Of a stretch of DNA of 32,295 nucleotides, positions 8,156-16,193 are shown piece after piece; positions within the stretch are counted from its first letter, which is position 1; the number at the start of each line of letters is the position of its first letter. Below the pieces are notes generated by a model, which saw nothing but the letters and a program-made list of their open reading frames with translations, was not told where the DNA came from and ran no database searches. The DNA is from Sphingopyxis witflariensis (GTDB lineage: Bacteria; Pseudomonadota; Alphaproteobacteria; Sphingomonadales; Sphingomonadaceae): positions 1-32,295 of the forward strand of contig NZ_NISJ01000003.1 in assembly GCF_002205635.1 (NCBI RefSeq), in the 5' to 3' direction. Both the position numbers and the translations under genes were made by a program.

Positions 8156-10303
8156 ATGAACAGGCTTGGGCAGGATGGAGGCTTCGGAAGCGACATGCGG
8201 ATGGGCCGCAGGCGCCATCTGCTGGTCGTGGGCGCGTTCGCGTTGCAGGTGGGGCTGTTGGCCGGACCTGCGCAGGCGCAGGAAGCCGAGCCTGCCGCCG
8301 ATGGCGATGCGATCGTCGTTAGCGGCTATCGCTATCTGAGCGAAGACACCAGCGGTACCACCGGCCTGCCGCTGTCGCTTGAGAAAGTGCCCCAGTCGAT
8401 CACGCTGATCAGCGAGGATTTTCTGGAGGCCACCGACGCCAGGACGCTGGGCGACGTCGCGCAATATACGCCGGGCGCCCTGTTCGACGGAAATCCAGGC
8501 GGAACATCGTCGGTCATCAAGCTGCGCGGCTTTGCGGCCGGCAACGCAATCGACGGATTGAATGTCGGCGCGCTCGACTATGAACCCGACTTTGCGACGC
8601 TCGAACGCCTTGAAATCGTCAAGGGACCGACGTCGGTGGTGTATGGCGCGGCCAATCCGGGCGGCATCATCAACCAGGTGACGAAGCGCGCGCGTGCGGG
8701 GACGCTGTCGCATATCGAACTGCTCGGCGGCTCGTGGGACCGCTGGCGTATCGAAGGCCAGCTTGCGGGCGCGCTCAACGCCGCAGAGACAGTCCATGTT
8801 ATCGGCATCGCCGTTCATGAGGAGGGCGACAGTTTCATGCAGCGCGTCGGTTCGGCCAAGACGGTGCTTTACGCGGGCATCGATGCCGACCTGTCGGCCG
8901 GGCTGACCGGATATATCCACGGCGGATATGAGCGCTATCGGCGCACTTCGTTCGACGGCATTCCGACGCTGCCTGATGGGTCGCCCGCACCGGTTGGCCG
9001 GTCCTTCTTCATCGGGTCGGGCGATTTCGAACTGGTGACGCCGGTGGTTCGCGTGAATGGCGGTCTCGACTGGGAGGCGTCATCGGCGCTCTCGGTCAGT
9101 CTCAAGGTCAATTATCTCCGCTCGAACACGACCGGCGAGAGCGGTTTTGGATATGACCTGCAGCCGAACGGCGATTTCCTGATTGCGGTCAACAAGATCA
9201 CCAAAAGCACGACAGAGGCGTTCAGCGCCGGGCTGTCGGGCGTTTACAAGTTCGACGATCTCGGGCTGGCCGACAGCTTCATCACCGTCGCGGCCAATTA
9301 TCAGGATTATGAGACGCAGCAGGCGGGTACGATCCCGGATATGCCGCAGGGCGACGTCGCCAACATCTTCGATGGCGTCGACGCGATCGAAGCGCTTTTC
9401 AATAGCCGCACCTATCCGGGCTTCGACTATGGCCTGAACCGTCGGCTTCGCTATTTCACCCTGTCGACGCAGGCGAGCATCAAGGTGGCCGAGCCGCTGA
9501 CCCTGCTCGGCGGCATTTCATGGGCCAAGCCCGATGTCAGCAAGCAGTCGGGCACCGGTCCCTGGCAGGATTTCAGCGGCGACAGCCAGACCAGCCTGCG
9601 CCTCGCGGCGTCGCTGGAGCCTGTGAAGGGGCTGAATTTTTACGCATCGTATAGCGAATCCTTCCAGCCGCAGCTCTTCATCGATGCGGTCGGCGACGTC
9701 CTGCCGCCGCTTGCCGGCGAGCAATATGAGGTGGGGGTCAAATATGTATCGCCCGACCGGCGGATTCTTTTGACCGCCGCGCTTTTCGACGTCCGGCAGG
9801 CCAATCAGGCACGGTATGACCAGACCATCGACCTGATCGACCGCTATGCCCCGGTGGGCAAAGTCCGCCATCGCGGGTTCGAAATGCAGGCGGTGGGCGA
9901 GATTACAAAAGGCTGGCAGGTCAATGCCGGTCTGGCCATTCTCGATCCGACGATCCGCGAGGATGATGATACGACACTGATCGGCAAGACGTTGACCTTC
10001 CTGCCGAAGAGCACGGCGAGCATCTACACCAGCTATGAATTCGGCGGCGGCGCATTCGTCGGCGGCGGCATCCGCTATGTCGGATCGGTGAAGACCGACT
10101 TCGACCGCGCGACGCGCGATATCGCCTCTTATACGCTGGTCGATGCGTCGGCGGGTTATGATTTCGAGCGCTTCCGCGTGCAGCTCAACATCAAGAATCT
10201 CTTCGACAAGCATTATTTCGTGAACAATTATCAGACGCTTTTCTATGGCAATGTCGTGGGCGAACCGCGCAGCGTGACAATTTCGCTGCGCGCGAACTTC
10301 TGA
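8156..10303 (+). CDS. TonB-dependent outer-membrane receptor
   Basis: The 715-residue protein is a TonB-dependent transporter. A signal peptide (RRRHLLVVGAFALQVGLLAG up to AQAQ) is followed by a TonB-box-like DAIVVSGYR. The plug domain is at about residues 60-180 (VPQSITLISEDFL, VIKLRGFAAGNAI, LERLEIVKGPTSVVYG, NPGGIINQVTKR), and a 22-strand-type barrel ends VTISLRANF with a terminal aromatic. Plug wording such as VYGAANPGGIINQVTKR resembles the siderophore-receptor subclass. The position in a D-amino-acid locus instead suggests uptake of peptides or muropeptides. ATG 8156 is chosen because GAGGGG precedes it by about 7 bases; an in-frame GTG at 8114 lacks a comparable site. Confidence 0.88.
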   Translation: MNRLGQDGGFGSDMRMGRRRHLLVVGAFALQVGLLAGPAQAQEAEPAADGDAIVVSGYRYLSEDTSGTTGLPLSLEKVPQSITLISEDFLEATDARTLGDVAQYTPGALFDGNPGGTSSVIKLRGFAAGNAIDGLNVGALDYEPDFATLERLEIVKGPTSVVYGAANPGGIINQVTKRARAGTLSHIELLGGSWDRWRIEGQLAGALNAAETVHVIGIAVHEEGDSFMQRVGSAKTVLYAGIDADLSAGLTGYIHGGYERYRRTSFDGIPTLPDGSPAPVGRSFFIGSGDFELVTPVVRVNGGLDWEASSALSVSLKVNYLRSNTTGESGFGYDLQPNGDFLIAVNKITKSTTEAFSAGLSGVYKFDDLGLADSFITVAANYQDYETQQAGTIPDMPQGDVANIFDGVDAIEALFNSRTYPGFDYGLNRRLRYFTLSTQASIKVAEPLTLLGGISWAKPDVSKQSGTGPWQDFSGDSQTSLRLAASLEPVKGLNFYASYSESFQPQLFIDAVGDVLPPLAGEQYEVGVKYVSPDRRILLTAALFDVRQANQARYDQTIDLIDRYAPVGKVRHRGFEMQAVGEITKGWQVNAGLAILDPTIREDDDTTLIGKTLTFLPKSTASIYTSYEFGGGAFVGGGIRYVGSVKTDFDRATRDIASYTLVDASAGYDFERFRVQLNIKNLFDKHYFVNNYQTLFYGNVVGEPRSVTISLRANF

Positions 10304-10342
10304 CGGTTCGTGGTACGCGCGTCCGATGAAAAGCGAACTGCC

Positions 10343-11830
10343 ATGACGCCGCGGCGGGCGATCATCCTGCTGACGGCGGCGCTGGCGGGGCTTCCCGCCG
10401 CGGCGCGGGCCGAACCCGTTCACGACATCGTTTTTGTCGGTGCGCGCGCGATCGATCCCGAAACCGGGCTCGATGGGATCCGCAACATCGCGGTCAACGG
10501 CGACCGCGTCGTTGCGGTGGTCGAGACACCGCTCAGGGGAAAACGGACGATCGACGCGCGCGGGCTGGTCGCGGCGCCGGGCTTCATCGACCTTCATTCG
10601 CACGCAACGACACTCGACGCGGCGCGCTATCAGGTGAAAGACGGGGTCACGACGCGGCTCGAGCTGGAGATCGGCACCTGGCCGGTGTCGGCCTGGTACG
10701 CGGCCAAGCAGGGGCAGGAGCTTCTGAATTACGGGACAAGCGTCGGTCACACCCCCGTCCGTTATTATGTCCAGAAGGGCGAGGGCGCCACGGGCCTCGC
10801 GGCGCTGCGCGATCCGATGGAGAAATTCGGGGCGCCCGAGGCCGGCCAGCCAATCTCCGATGCGGCCTCCGCGCGGCTGTTGCAGTTGCTCGAACAGGGG
10901 GTAAGCGAGGGAGCGATCGGGATCGGCAGCGGCACCCAATATGCGGCGGGGATCAGCCACAAGGAAATGCTGGGCGTCACCCGCGTCGCCGTGAACACAC
11001 AAAGCTGCCTCTTCACCCATATCCGTCACGGCAGCCTCGTCGAGCCCGACAGCACATTGGAAGCGGTTCAGGAAAATATCGCGAACGCTGCGATCACCGG
11101 CGCCTGCGTCCATATCGCGCATATCAACAGCATGGCGATGTCCGACGCGCCGATGATGGCGGCGCTCATCCGCGATGCGCGCGCGCGCGGCGTCGATGTC
11201 TCGACCGAAACCTATCCATGGGGCGGATCGGTTGATGCGATCCGCAGCCATTTCTTTGATCCCGGCTGGGAAAAGCGCTGGGGCGTCAGCGTCGGCGACC
11301 TCCAGTCGCGTGTCAGTGGAAAGCGGCTGACACAGGCCGAATTCGATGCGCTGCGGTCGGGCACCTCCGATGATGGCGTCATCATGCATATGAACAGCGA
11401 GGCGACCCTTGCCGCGCTGCTCTCCGATCCGACCGTCATCGTCGCGAGCGATGGCGGCCGTATCGAGGGACCGAACGGCCATCCGCGTTCGGCGGGCAGC
11501 TTCGCCCGCGTGCTTGGCCATTATGTGCGCGAGACGAAGGCACTCACCCTGAACGAGGCGATCTGCAAGATGACGCTGATGCCGGCGCAGCGATTGCAAA
11601 ACTTCGTCCCCGCAATGGCGCGCAAGGGGCGGCTGCAGCCCGGCGCCGATGCCGATATCGTCCTGTTCGATCCCGCGACGGTGGGCACCAAAGCGACCTA
11701 TGGCGACGCCGCGCACATGTCGGACGGCTTTCGCTATGTGATGGTCAACGGCGTGCTGGTGGTCGACGGCGGCGTGCTGGTCGAAGGCGTGCGGCCCGGA
11801 CGACCAGTCGCTTCGAGGATCAAGCCATGA
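10343..11830 (+). CDS. Secreted N-acyl-D-amino-acid deacylase (D-aminoacylase, amidohydrolase family)
   Basis: The 495-residue protein hydrolyses N-acyl-D-amino acids to D-amino acid plus acid, by family. The signal peptide MTPRRAIILLTAALAGLPAA..RA points to a periplasmic or secreted enzyme. Amidohydrolase features are the metal-binding HSH (85-87) in GFIDLHSHAT, later His residues in FTHIRHG and HIAHINS, the catalytic Asp in IVASDGG, and the HPRSAGSFARVLG segment typical of D-aminoacylases. The C-terminal amidohydrolase motif is GADADIVLFDPATV. An in-frame GTG at 10310 is rejected because ATG 10343 begins a proper signal peptide. It starts 39 bp after the receptor stop and its stop overlaps dgcN, so it is part of the same operon. 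Confidence 0.87.
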   Translation: MTPRRAIILLTAALAGLPAAARAEPVHDIVFVGARAIDPETGLDGIRNIAVNGDRVVAVVETPLRGKRTIDARGLVAAPGFIDLHSHATTLDAARYQVKDGVTTRLELEIGTWPVSAWYAAKQGQELLNYGTSVGHTPVRYYVQKGEGATGLAALRDPMEKFGAPEAGQPISDAASARLLQLLEQGVSEGAIGIGSGTQYAAGISHKEMLGVTRVAVNTQSCLFTHIRHGSLVEPDSTLEAVQENIANAAITGACVHIAHINSMAMSDAPMMAALIRDARARGVDVSTETYPWGGSVDAIRSHFFDPGWEKRWGVSVGDLQSRVSGKRLTQAEFDALRSGTSDDGVIMHMNSEATLAALLSDPTVIVASDGGRIEGPNGHPRSAGSFARVLGHYVRETKALTLNEAICKMTLMPAQRLQNFVPAMARKGRLQPGADADIVLFDPATVGTKATYGDAAHMSDGFRYVMVNGVLVVDGGVLVEGVRPGRPVASRIKP

Positions 11831-12846
11831 GCGATATGATCGACGTGCCGCAACCCTATCTGCTTTTCCTCGGCGACGCCGATGATACGACCTACCTCAA
11901 GACCGGCCTTGGTCTGCGCGACTGGGCGCCCGCCCTCTGTCTTGCCGAACATAAATGTGACGGCGCCGCCGCTTCGCTCGGTCTCCCCGCAATGCATCCG
12001 CGCGAGGCCCGTGCCGCGGGCGCTCGCTCGCTGGTGCTCGCGGCGGCGTCGATCGGCGGGGCGATCCGTCCGGGATGGATTCCCTATCTGGTCGAAGCGC
12101 TCGAGGCCGGACTCGATATCGTCAGCGGCGCGCATGATCGCCTATCGGACGATCCGTTGTTGAAACGTGTTGCCCAAGCGAAAGGCCGCCGCCTGATCGA
12201 TGTGCGGACCCCGCCGCCGGGACTGCCGATCGCAACGGGACGGCGACGGAACGGCAAGCGCCTCCTGACCGTCGGCACCGATTGCGCGCTGGGCAAGAAA
12301 TATACCGCGCTCGCGCTCGCCGAAGCCTTTCGCGCGCGCGGCCTCGCTGCCGACTTTCGCGCGACCGGGCAGACGGGAATCATTATCGCGGGATCGGGCA
12401 TTCCGATTGATGCCGTGGTCAGTGATTTCGTCGCGGGCGCGGCCGAGGCGCTCAGCCCCGACGCCGACCCCGCGCATTGGGACGTGATCGAGGGGCAGGG
12501 CTCGCTATTCCACCCCTCCTATGCCGGTGTGTCGCTCGGGCTGTTGCACGGGTCGCAGCCCGACGTGCTGGTGCTGTGCCACGCACATGGGCGCCAGCGC
12601 ATTGTTGGTCTGCCCGATTATCCGCTGCCATCGATCGGCCGCGCGATAGAACTCACGCTGGAACAGGCGCGGCTTACCAACCCGCAGGTGCGCTGTGCCG
12701 GGGTGTCGCTCAACACCGCAGGACTTTCTACCGAAGAGGCGGCTGTTGCCATCATCGCGTTGTCGCACGAGTGGGGCGTAGCGGTTGCCGACCCGATGCG
12801 GCCGGGAGCGGCGTTCGACCAGCTGGTGGAGGCGTGTTTGGCATGA
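11827..12846 (+). CDS. dgcN: DgcN-type D-glutamate N-acetyltransferase (DUF1611)
   Basis: The 339-residue protein belongs to the DUF1611 family, whose member DgcN acetylates D-glutamate to N-acetyl-D-glutamate, the substrate of DgcA. The N-terminal half is Rossmann-like. The C-terminal half is a P-loop domain with a Walker-A-like GTDCALGKKYT (150-160) and the strongly conserved VIEGQGSLFHP.YAGVSLGLLHG block (220-241), followed by LCHAHGR. There is no signal peptide, so it is cytoplasmic. Its ATG overlaps the D-aminoacylase stop (ATGA), and its own stop overlaps the next start, which suggests translational coupling. The family call is strong. Activity on D-Glu rather than other D-amino acids is inferred from the presence of dgcA. 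Confidence 0.85.
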   Translation: MSDMIDVPQPYLLFLGDADDTTYLKTGLGLRDWAPALCLAEHKCDGAAASLGLPAMHPREARAAGARSLVLAAASIGGAIRPGWIPYLVEALEAGLDIVSGAHDRLSDDPLLKRVAQAKGRRLIDVRTPPPGLPIATGRRRNGKRLLTVGTDCALGKKYTALALAEAFRARGLAADFRATGQTGIIIAGSGIPIDAVVSDFVAGAAEALSPDADPAHWDVIEGQGSLFHPSYAGVSLGLLHGSQPDVLVLCHAHGRQRIVGLPDYPLPSIGRAIELTLEQARLTNPQVRCAGVSLNTAGLSTEEAAVAIIALSHEWGVAVADPMRPGAAFDQLVEACLA

Positions 12847-14453
12847 TCCGCCTGCTCCTCGCGCTGTCATTGATCCTCGGCTTCGGCACGGCAGCGGCCG
12901 CGCAGACCACCATCCCACAATCGGCGCTCGACGATGTGCAGGCGATTGTCGAAGCGGCGCCGGGGGATATCGGCCTCGTCGTTGCGGTGACCGATCGCGA
13001 CCGCATGCGGTTCGTCGCAACGCGTGGCTATGCCGACATCGCGCGCAAGCAGCCGGTGACCCCCGACACCCGCTTCGCGATCGGATCGATCTCCAAATCC
13101 TTCACGGCGATTGCGTTGATGCAGATGGCCGATGAGGGGCGCTTCGATCCCGACGCGCCGATCACGCGCTACCTTCCCGATTTTCACCCGCACTCGAAGT
13201 TCGCGCCGATCACCGGCCACGCGCTGCTGACGCACACCTCGGGGCTCCCCAATTATCTCGCGCACGTCGCCTCGATGCGCTTCCTGATCGTGGCGCTCGG
13301 CGATTTCGAGCCGCGTTATGCTCCCGGCGAACATTTTTGGTACTTAAACACCGGCTACCAATTGCTCGGCTATACCGCCGAAGCGATCGATGGCCGGCCC
13401 TTTCCATTGATCCTCCAGAAACGCGTGCTGGACCCGCTGGGGATGACGGCCACCGCGCCGCAGCTCGACGACCGGCTGCGCGGCCGGATCGCGACCAGCT
13501 ATGTGCGCGCGCCCGACGGCACCTATGTCGAGGCGCCATGGTTCGACTATCTGTCGGCCGATGGCGCGATCGTCTCGAACGCCGCCGACATGGGGGCCTA
13601 TGCGCGCATGTTGCTTGCGCGCGGCAAGGCGCCGGACGGGCGGCTGATCTCTTCGCGCGCTTTCGGCCGCTTCGCGACTGCGGTGCGTGACGATTATGGC
13701 TATGGCATCGATGTCCTCGATGGCGGCGGGGTGCTCGCTCACAGCGGATCGATCGCGGGTTTTCAGGCCTATCTGGTCGCGCACCTCGACGAAGGTTTCG
13801 CGGTGACTTTCCTCAGCAATGGCCCGCTCGACAAGGCGCTACGCGAACGCATCGTTGCGCGTCTGTCGAAGGCGAAGGCAAGGGGGGCCGCACCGCCGAC
13901 AGCCGCATGGCCCGATGCGGAAAGCTTTGCCGGGCGCTTCATTGCGGCCGACGGGCGCGAACTGGTTTTCGAGACCGATGGCTCGGGCGGCCTTATGCTT
14001 GCTGAGCATGACGCGCCCTTACAACTGGCGCGCTTGGGGAAGCAGAGCTGGGGCCTATATCTTACGCCGAAGGGGCCGCGCGCCTTCCTCTTCTTCCGCG
14101 ACGCGGCAGGCATCGTGACCGATATGTCCGAAGGGGCTGCGGGTTACGCCAGACAAGGTAGCGAACGTCCGCTGGCGGAGGCGTCCGCCGCCTATCGTGC
14201 GCTCGTTGGACGCTATGCGGCGCATGGCGAGGAAGGACCCGGCGTGCGCATCTTCGTGCGCGGTGGCCAGCTGGCCATGGCTTATGCCGACGCCAGCCTG
14301 GCAACGCCGCTGATCGAGGAGGCGCCCGGCCGGTTCCGTTTTGCCAAGCCAGAACATGCGCCCGAATGGCTCGCTTTCGACACGGTCATCGGCGGCCAGA
14401 CGCAGCGCCTGACCTTCAGCGGTGTGCCGCTGTACCGGATCGACCTGCCGTGA
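12843..14453 (+). CDS. Secreted serine hydrolase, class C beta-lactamase/DD-peptidase fold
   Basis: The 536-residue protein has a signal peptide (MIRLLLALSLILGFGTAAAAQ) and the three active-site motifs of the S12/class C fold: SISK (S82-K85), YLN (167-169) and HSG (300-302) in place of KTG. S12 members include D-Ala-D-Ala carboxypeptidases, D-aminopeptidases and esterases. HSG rather than KTG points to a peptidase or esterase rather than a true beta-lactamase. Residues after ~360 form an extra lipocalin-like C-terminal region (ESFAGRFIAADGRELVF, PEWLAFDTVIGGQTQRLTF). Its ATG overlaps the dgcN stop (ATGA). In this operon it probably trims D-amino-acid peptides in the periplasm. The frame stays open upstream to 12477, but that stretch is the shadow of dgcN. 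Confidence 0.85.
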   Translation: MIRLLLALSLILGFGTAAAAQTTIPQSALDDVQAIVEAAPGDIGLVVAVTDRDRMRFVATRGYADIARKQPVTPDTRFAIGSISKSFTAIALMQMADEGRFDPDAPITRYLPDFHPHSKFAPITGHALLTHTSGLPNYLAHVASMRFLIVALGDFEPRYAPGEHFWYLNTGYQLLGYTAEAIDGRPFPLILQKRVLDPLGMTATAPQLDDRLRGRIATSYVRAPDGTYVEAPWFDYLSADGAIVSNAADMGAYARMLLARGKAPDGRLISSRAFGRFATAVRDDYGYGIDVLDGGGVLAHSGSIAGFQAYLVAHLDEGFAVTFLSNGPLDKALRERIVARLSKAKARGAAPPTAAWPDAESFAGRFIAADGRELVFETDGSGGLMLAEHDAPLQLARLGKQSWGLYLTPKGPRAFLFFRDAAGIVTDMSEGAAGYARQGSERPLAEASAAYRALVGRYAAHGEEGPGVRIFVRGGQLAMAYADASLATPLIEEAPGRFRFAKPEHAPEWLAFDTVIGGQTQRLTFSGVPLYRIDLP

Positions 14454-15775
14454 GGTTTGATCTGCGACTGGCCGGTTTTGCTTGTGCGATGATGATTGCG
14501 GCACCTGCGGATGCTGTCGATGACAGTGGCTTTGTCGACTGGGCGCGTGCGAACGCGGTCGAGTTTCCCGCCTGCGATAACTTGTCGCAACCACCGGCAT
14601 TGGAAGCACTGGCGACGACTGTCGGCGACGCCCGCATCGTCGCGCTCGGCGAGCCGACACACGGCGCGCATGAACCGCTGGCGTTCCGTAACTGTCTGTT
14701 CCGCTATCTCGTCGAAGAACAGGGCTTCACCGCGATCGCGCTCGAAACTGGCTTGAATGAATCGCGCCGCCTTTACGATTATGCAGCAGGCGGCGAAGGC
14801 GAGGCGCGCGACGTCGCGCGGCGCGGCTTCACCTGGGGCTTTTGGCGCTATCCCCAGAATATCGAACTGCTCGACTGGATACGCCGCTATAATTTGGACC
14901 CGGCGCATCCCCGCAAGATCCGCCTTTATGGCATCGACCTGAGCGGCGGCGACAGCAGCGGCCTGTGGAAAAACGCACGAGCGACAATTGACGATAGCCT
15001 TGCCTATTTATCGCATGCCGCGCCGGATCAATCCGGGCGTGTGCGCCGGGGCGTGCAGCCATTCCTGCACCGGTTCGATGTCCCCGGCTATAGCGCGATG
15101 CCGGCCGGCGATCGGGCGCGGCTGCGATCGGCGATCGCCGATCTGATCGCCTTCTTCGACCGGAATCGCCGGTCTTTGGTCGCCGCATCGTCGCAGGCCG
15201 ATTTTGATTGGGCGCGTCAGAATGCCGTTGGCGCACGTCAGCTTGCGGCCCTGTTCGACGTGTCGGGATTACCGAACGCGGACGGCACCTTATCGCCGGG
15301 CGACTATAGGGCCGACGCCGCGCGCGATGCCGCAATGGCGGCCAATGCCGGCTGGGCGCTGGAGCGTGAGGGACCACAGGGCCGGATATTGGTCTTTGCG
15401 CACAATGGTCATGTCATGAACGCCCGCACCCGCGGCGGTATCTGGTCGGTCTATGCGCAGGCCCCCGCCGCCATGGGCGAGCATCTGCGCGCGGGGCTGG
15501 GCAGACAGCTTTTGATCATGGCGATCAGCGGCGGATCGACCCGGCCGGAAACATCCCGCCCGCCCAAATCGGCGAGCCTCGATGCCGCGCTGGCGAGGGT
15601 TGGCCCCGAGCATTTCCTGATTGATTTCAGGCGCGCGGGAAAGGCGACACCGGCGGCAAACTGGCTGGCGCAGACTCAATCGCTGCGGGTCAATTCCGAC
15701 ACCGAAAATCTGGTCGTCCCGGCGGCGGCCTTCGACGCGATGCTATATTTCCATCGCTTGACGCCCGCGACCTAG
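14450..15775 (+). CDS. Secreted erythromycin-esterase-family hydrolase
   Basis: The 441-residue protein matches the erythromycin esterase (Ere) family. VALGEPTHGAHEPLAFR (about 64-80) carries the conserved Glu and His residues, IALETG follows, and VFAHNGHVMNA is the second His motif. The GTG at 14450 overlaps the preceding stop (GTGA) and starts a plausible signal peptide (RFDLRLAGFACAMMIAAPADA). Continuing the frame upstream to 14366 would run into the previous gene, so GTG is preferred. Family members hydrolyse macrolide lactones or carry unknown esterase roles. Being last in a D-amino-acid operon, it more likely acts on an ester or lactone found with those peptides than on a clinical antibiotic, but this is inference. 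Confidence 0.82.
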   Translation: MRFDLRLAGFACAMMIAAPADAVDDSGFVDWARANAVEFPACDNLSQPPALEALATTVGDARIVALGEPTHGAHEPLAFRNCLFRYLVEEQGFTAIALETGLNESRRLYDYAAGGEGEARDVARRGFTWGFWRYPQNIELLDWIRRYNLDPAHPRKIRLYGIDLSGGDSSGLWKNARATIDDSLAYLSHAAPDQSGRVRRGVQPFLHRFDVPGYSAMPAGDRARLRSAIADLIAFFDRNRRSLVAASSQADFDWARQNAVGARQLAALFDVSGLPNADGTLSPGDYRADAARDAAMAANAGWALEREGPQGRILVFAHNGHVMNARTRGGIWSVYAQAPAAMGEHLRAGLGRQLLIMAISGGSTRPETSRPPKSASLDAALARVGPEHFLIDFRRAGKATPAANWLAQTQSLRVNSDTENLVVPAAAFDAMLYFHRLTPAT

Positions 15776-16193
15776 GTCGATGCGATCGGCGAGAAGGGGC
15801 TAGGCGATCACCTCCATCAGATTGCGCCCGTCCTCCCGCTCGGACATGCGGAAACAGGTGCCGGTGAAGCGCTCGATCAGGCTTGCGGCGGTACGCGTAT
15901 GTTCGCTCAGCTTGACCGTCGTAAAGGCCCCGCCACGCGCGCTCTTCTCGGCCTCGCGCGAGGAGCGCAGGTCAACCAATGACGCCGATCGACTGCGGAA
16001 ATATCTTGCCCGCTTCGATCTCGACTGGAGCGCTGTCACGGCGCGCTAAGCGCTGTTTCCCCATAGCGGTCACAGAGAGCTGGATGGGCTTCGAAACGTA
16101 GCGGTTGCATTTATTCGTATGTTGAGAGTTTTTTGGCGAAATGATAGATAAGTGACGCTTTGTTGTGCAGGAACTTCCTAAAAGGAGAGCCAA
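15776..16193. other. Intergenic junction with two short coding remnants
   Basis: No intact gene is convincing here. On the minus strand, 15800 to about 15975 has high GC3 and reads as a C-terminus (ending FRMSEREDGRNLMEVIA, stop at 15802-15800), preceded by less convincing sequence up to an ATG at 16039. On the plus strand, about 15972-16049 also has coding-like codons and ends DRLRKYLARFDLDWSAVTAR before TAA. The two remnants meet tail-outward near 15972. I do not recognise either family. The remaining 16050-16170 is AT-richer and probably holds the promoter of the TPR gene. Confidence 0.5.
15800..16039 (-). CDS. Hypothetical small protein or 3' gene remnant
   Basis: A 79-residue reading frame is present. 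Its C-terminal 60 residues (from LVDLRSSREAEKSARGG) use codons typical of this genome and contain an amphipathic stretch (EHTRTAASLIERF). The N-terminal 18 residues are Arg/Ser-rich and coding there looks poor. No ribosome binding site is evident at ATG 16039. I do not recognise the family. It is more likely a remnant of a larger gene than a functional small protein. Confidence 0.3.
   Translation of the reverse strand: MTALQSRSKRARYFRSRSASLVDLRSSREAEKSARGGAFTTVKLSEHTRTAASLIERFTGTCFRMSEREDGRNLMEVIA

Noticed and set aside
9518..11716. 732-codon open frame on the minus strand
   Set aside because: It lies opposite the TonB receptor and D-aminoacylase genes, is Arg/Asp/His-rich and has no recognisable domain; it is a high-GC antisense shadow.
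12477..12842. Upstream extension of the serine hydrolase frame
   Set aside because: It overlaps dgcN in another frame; ATG 12843 starts a clean signal peptide and overlaps the dgcN stop.
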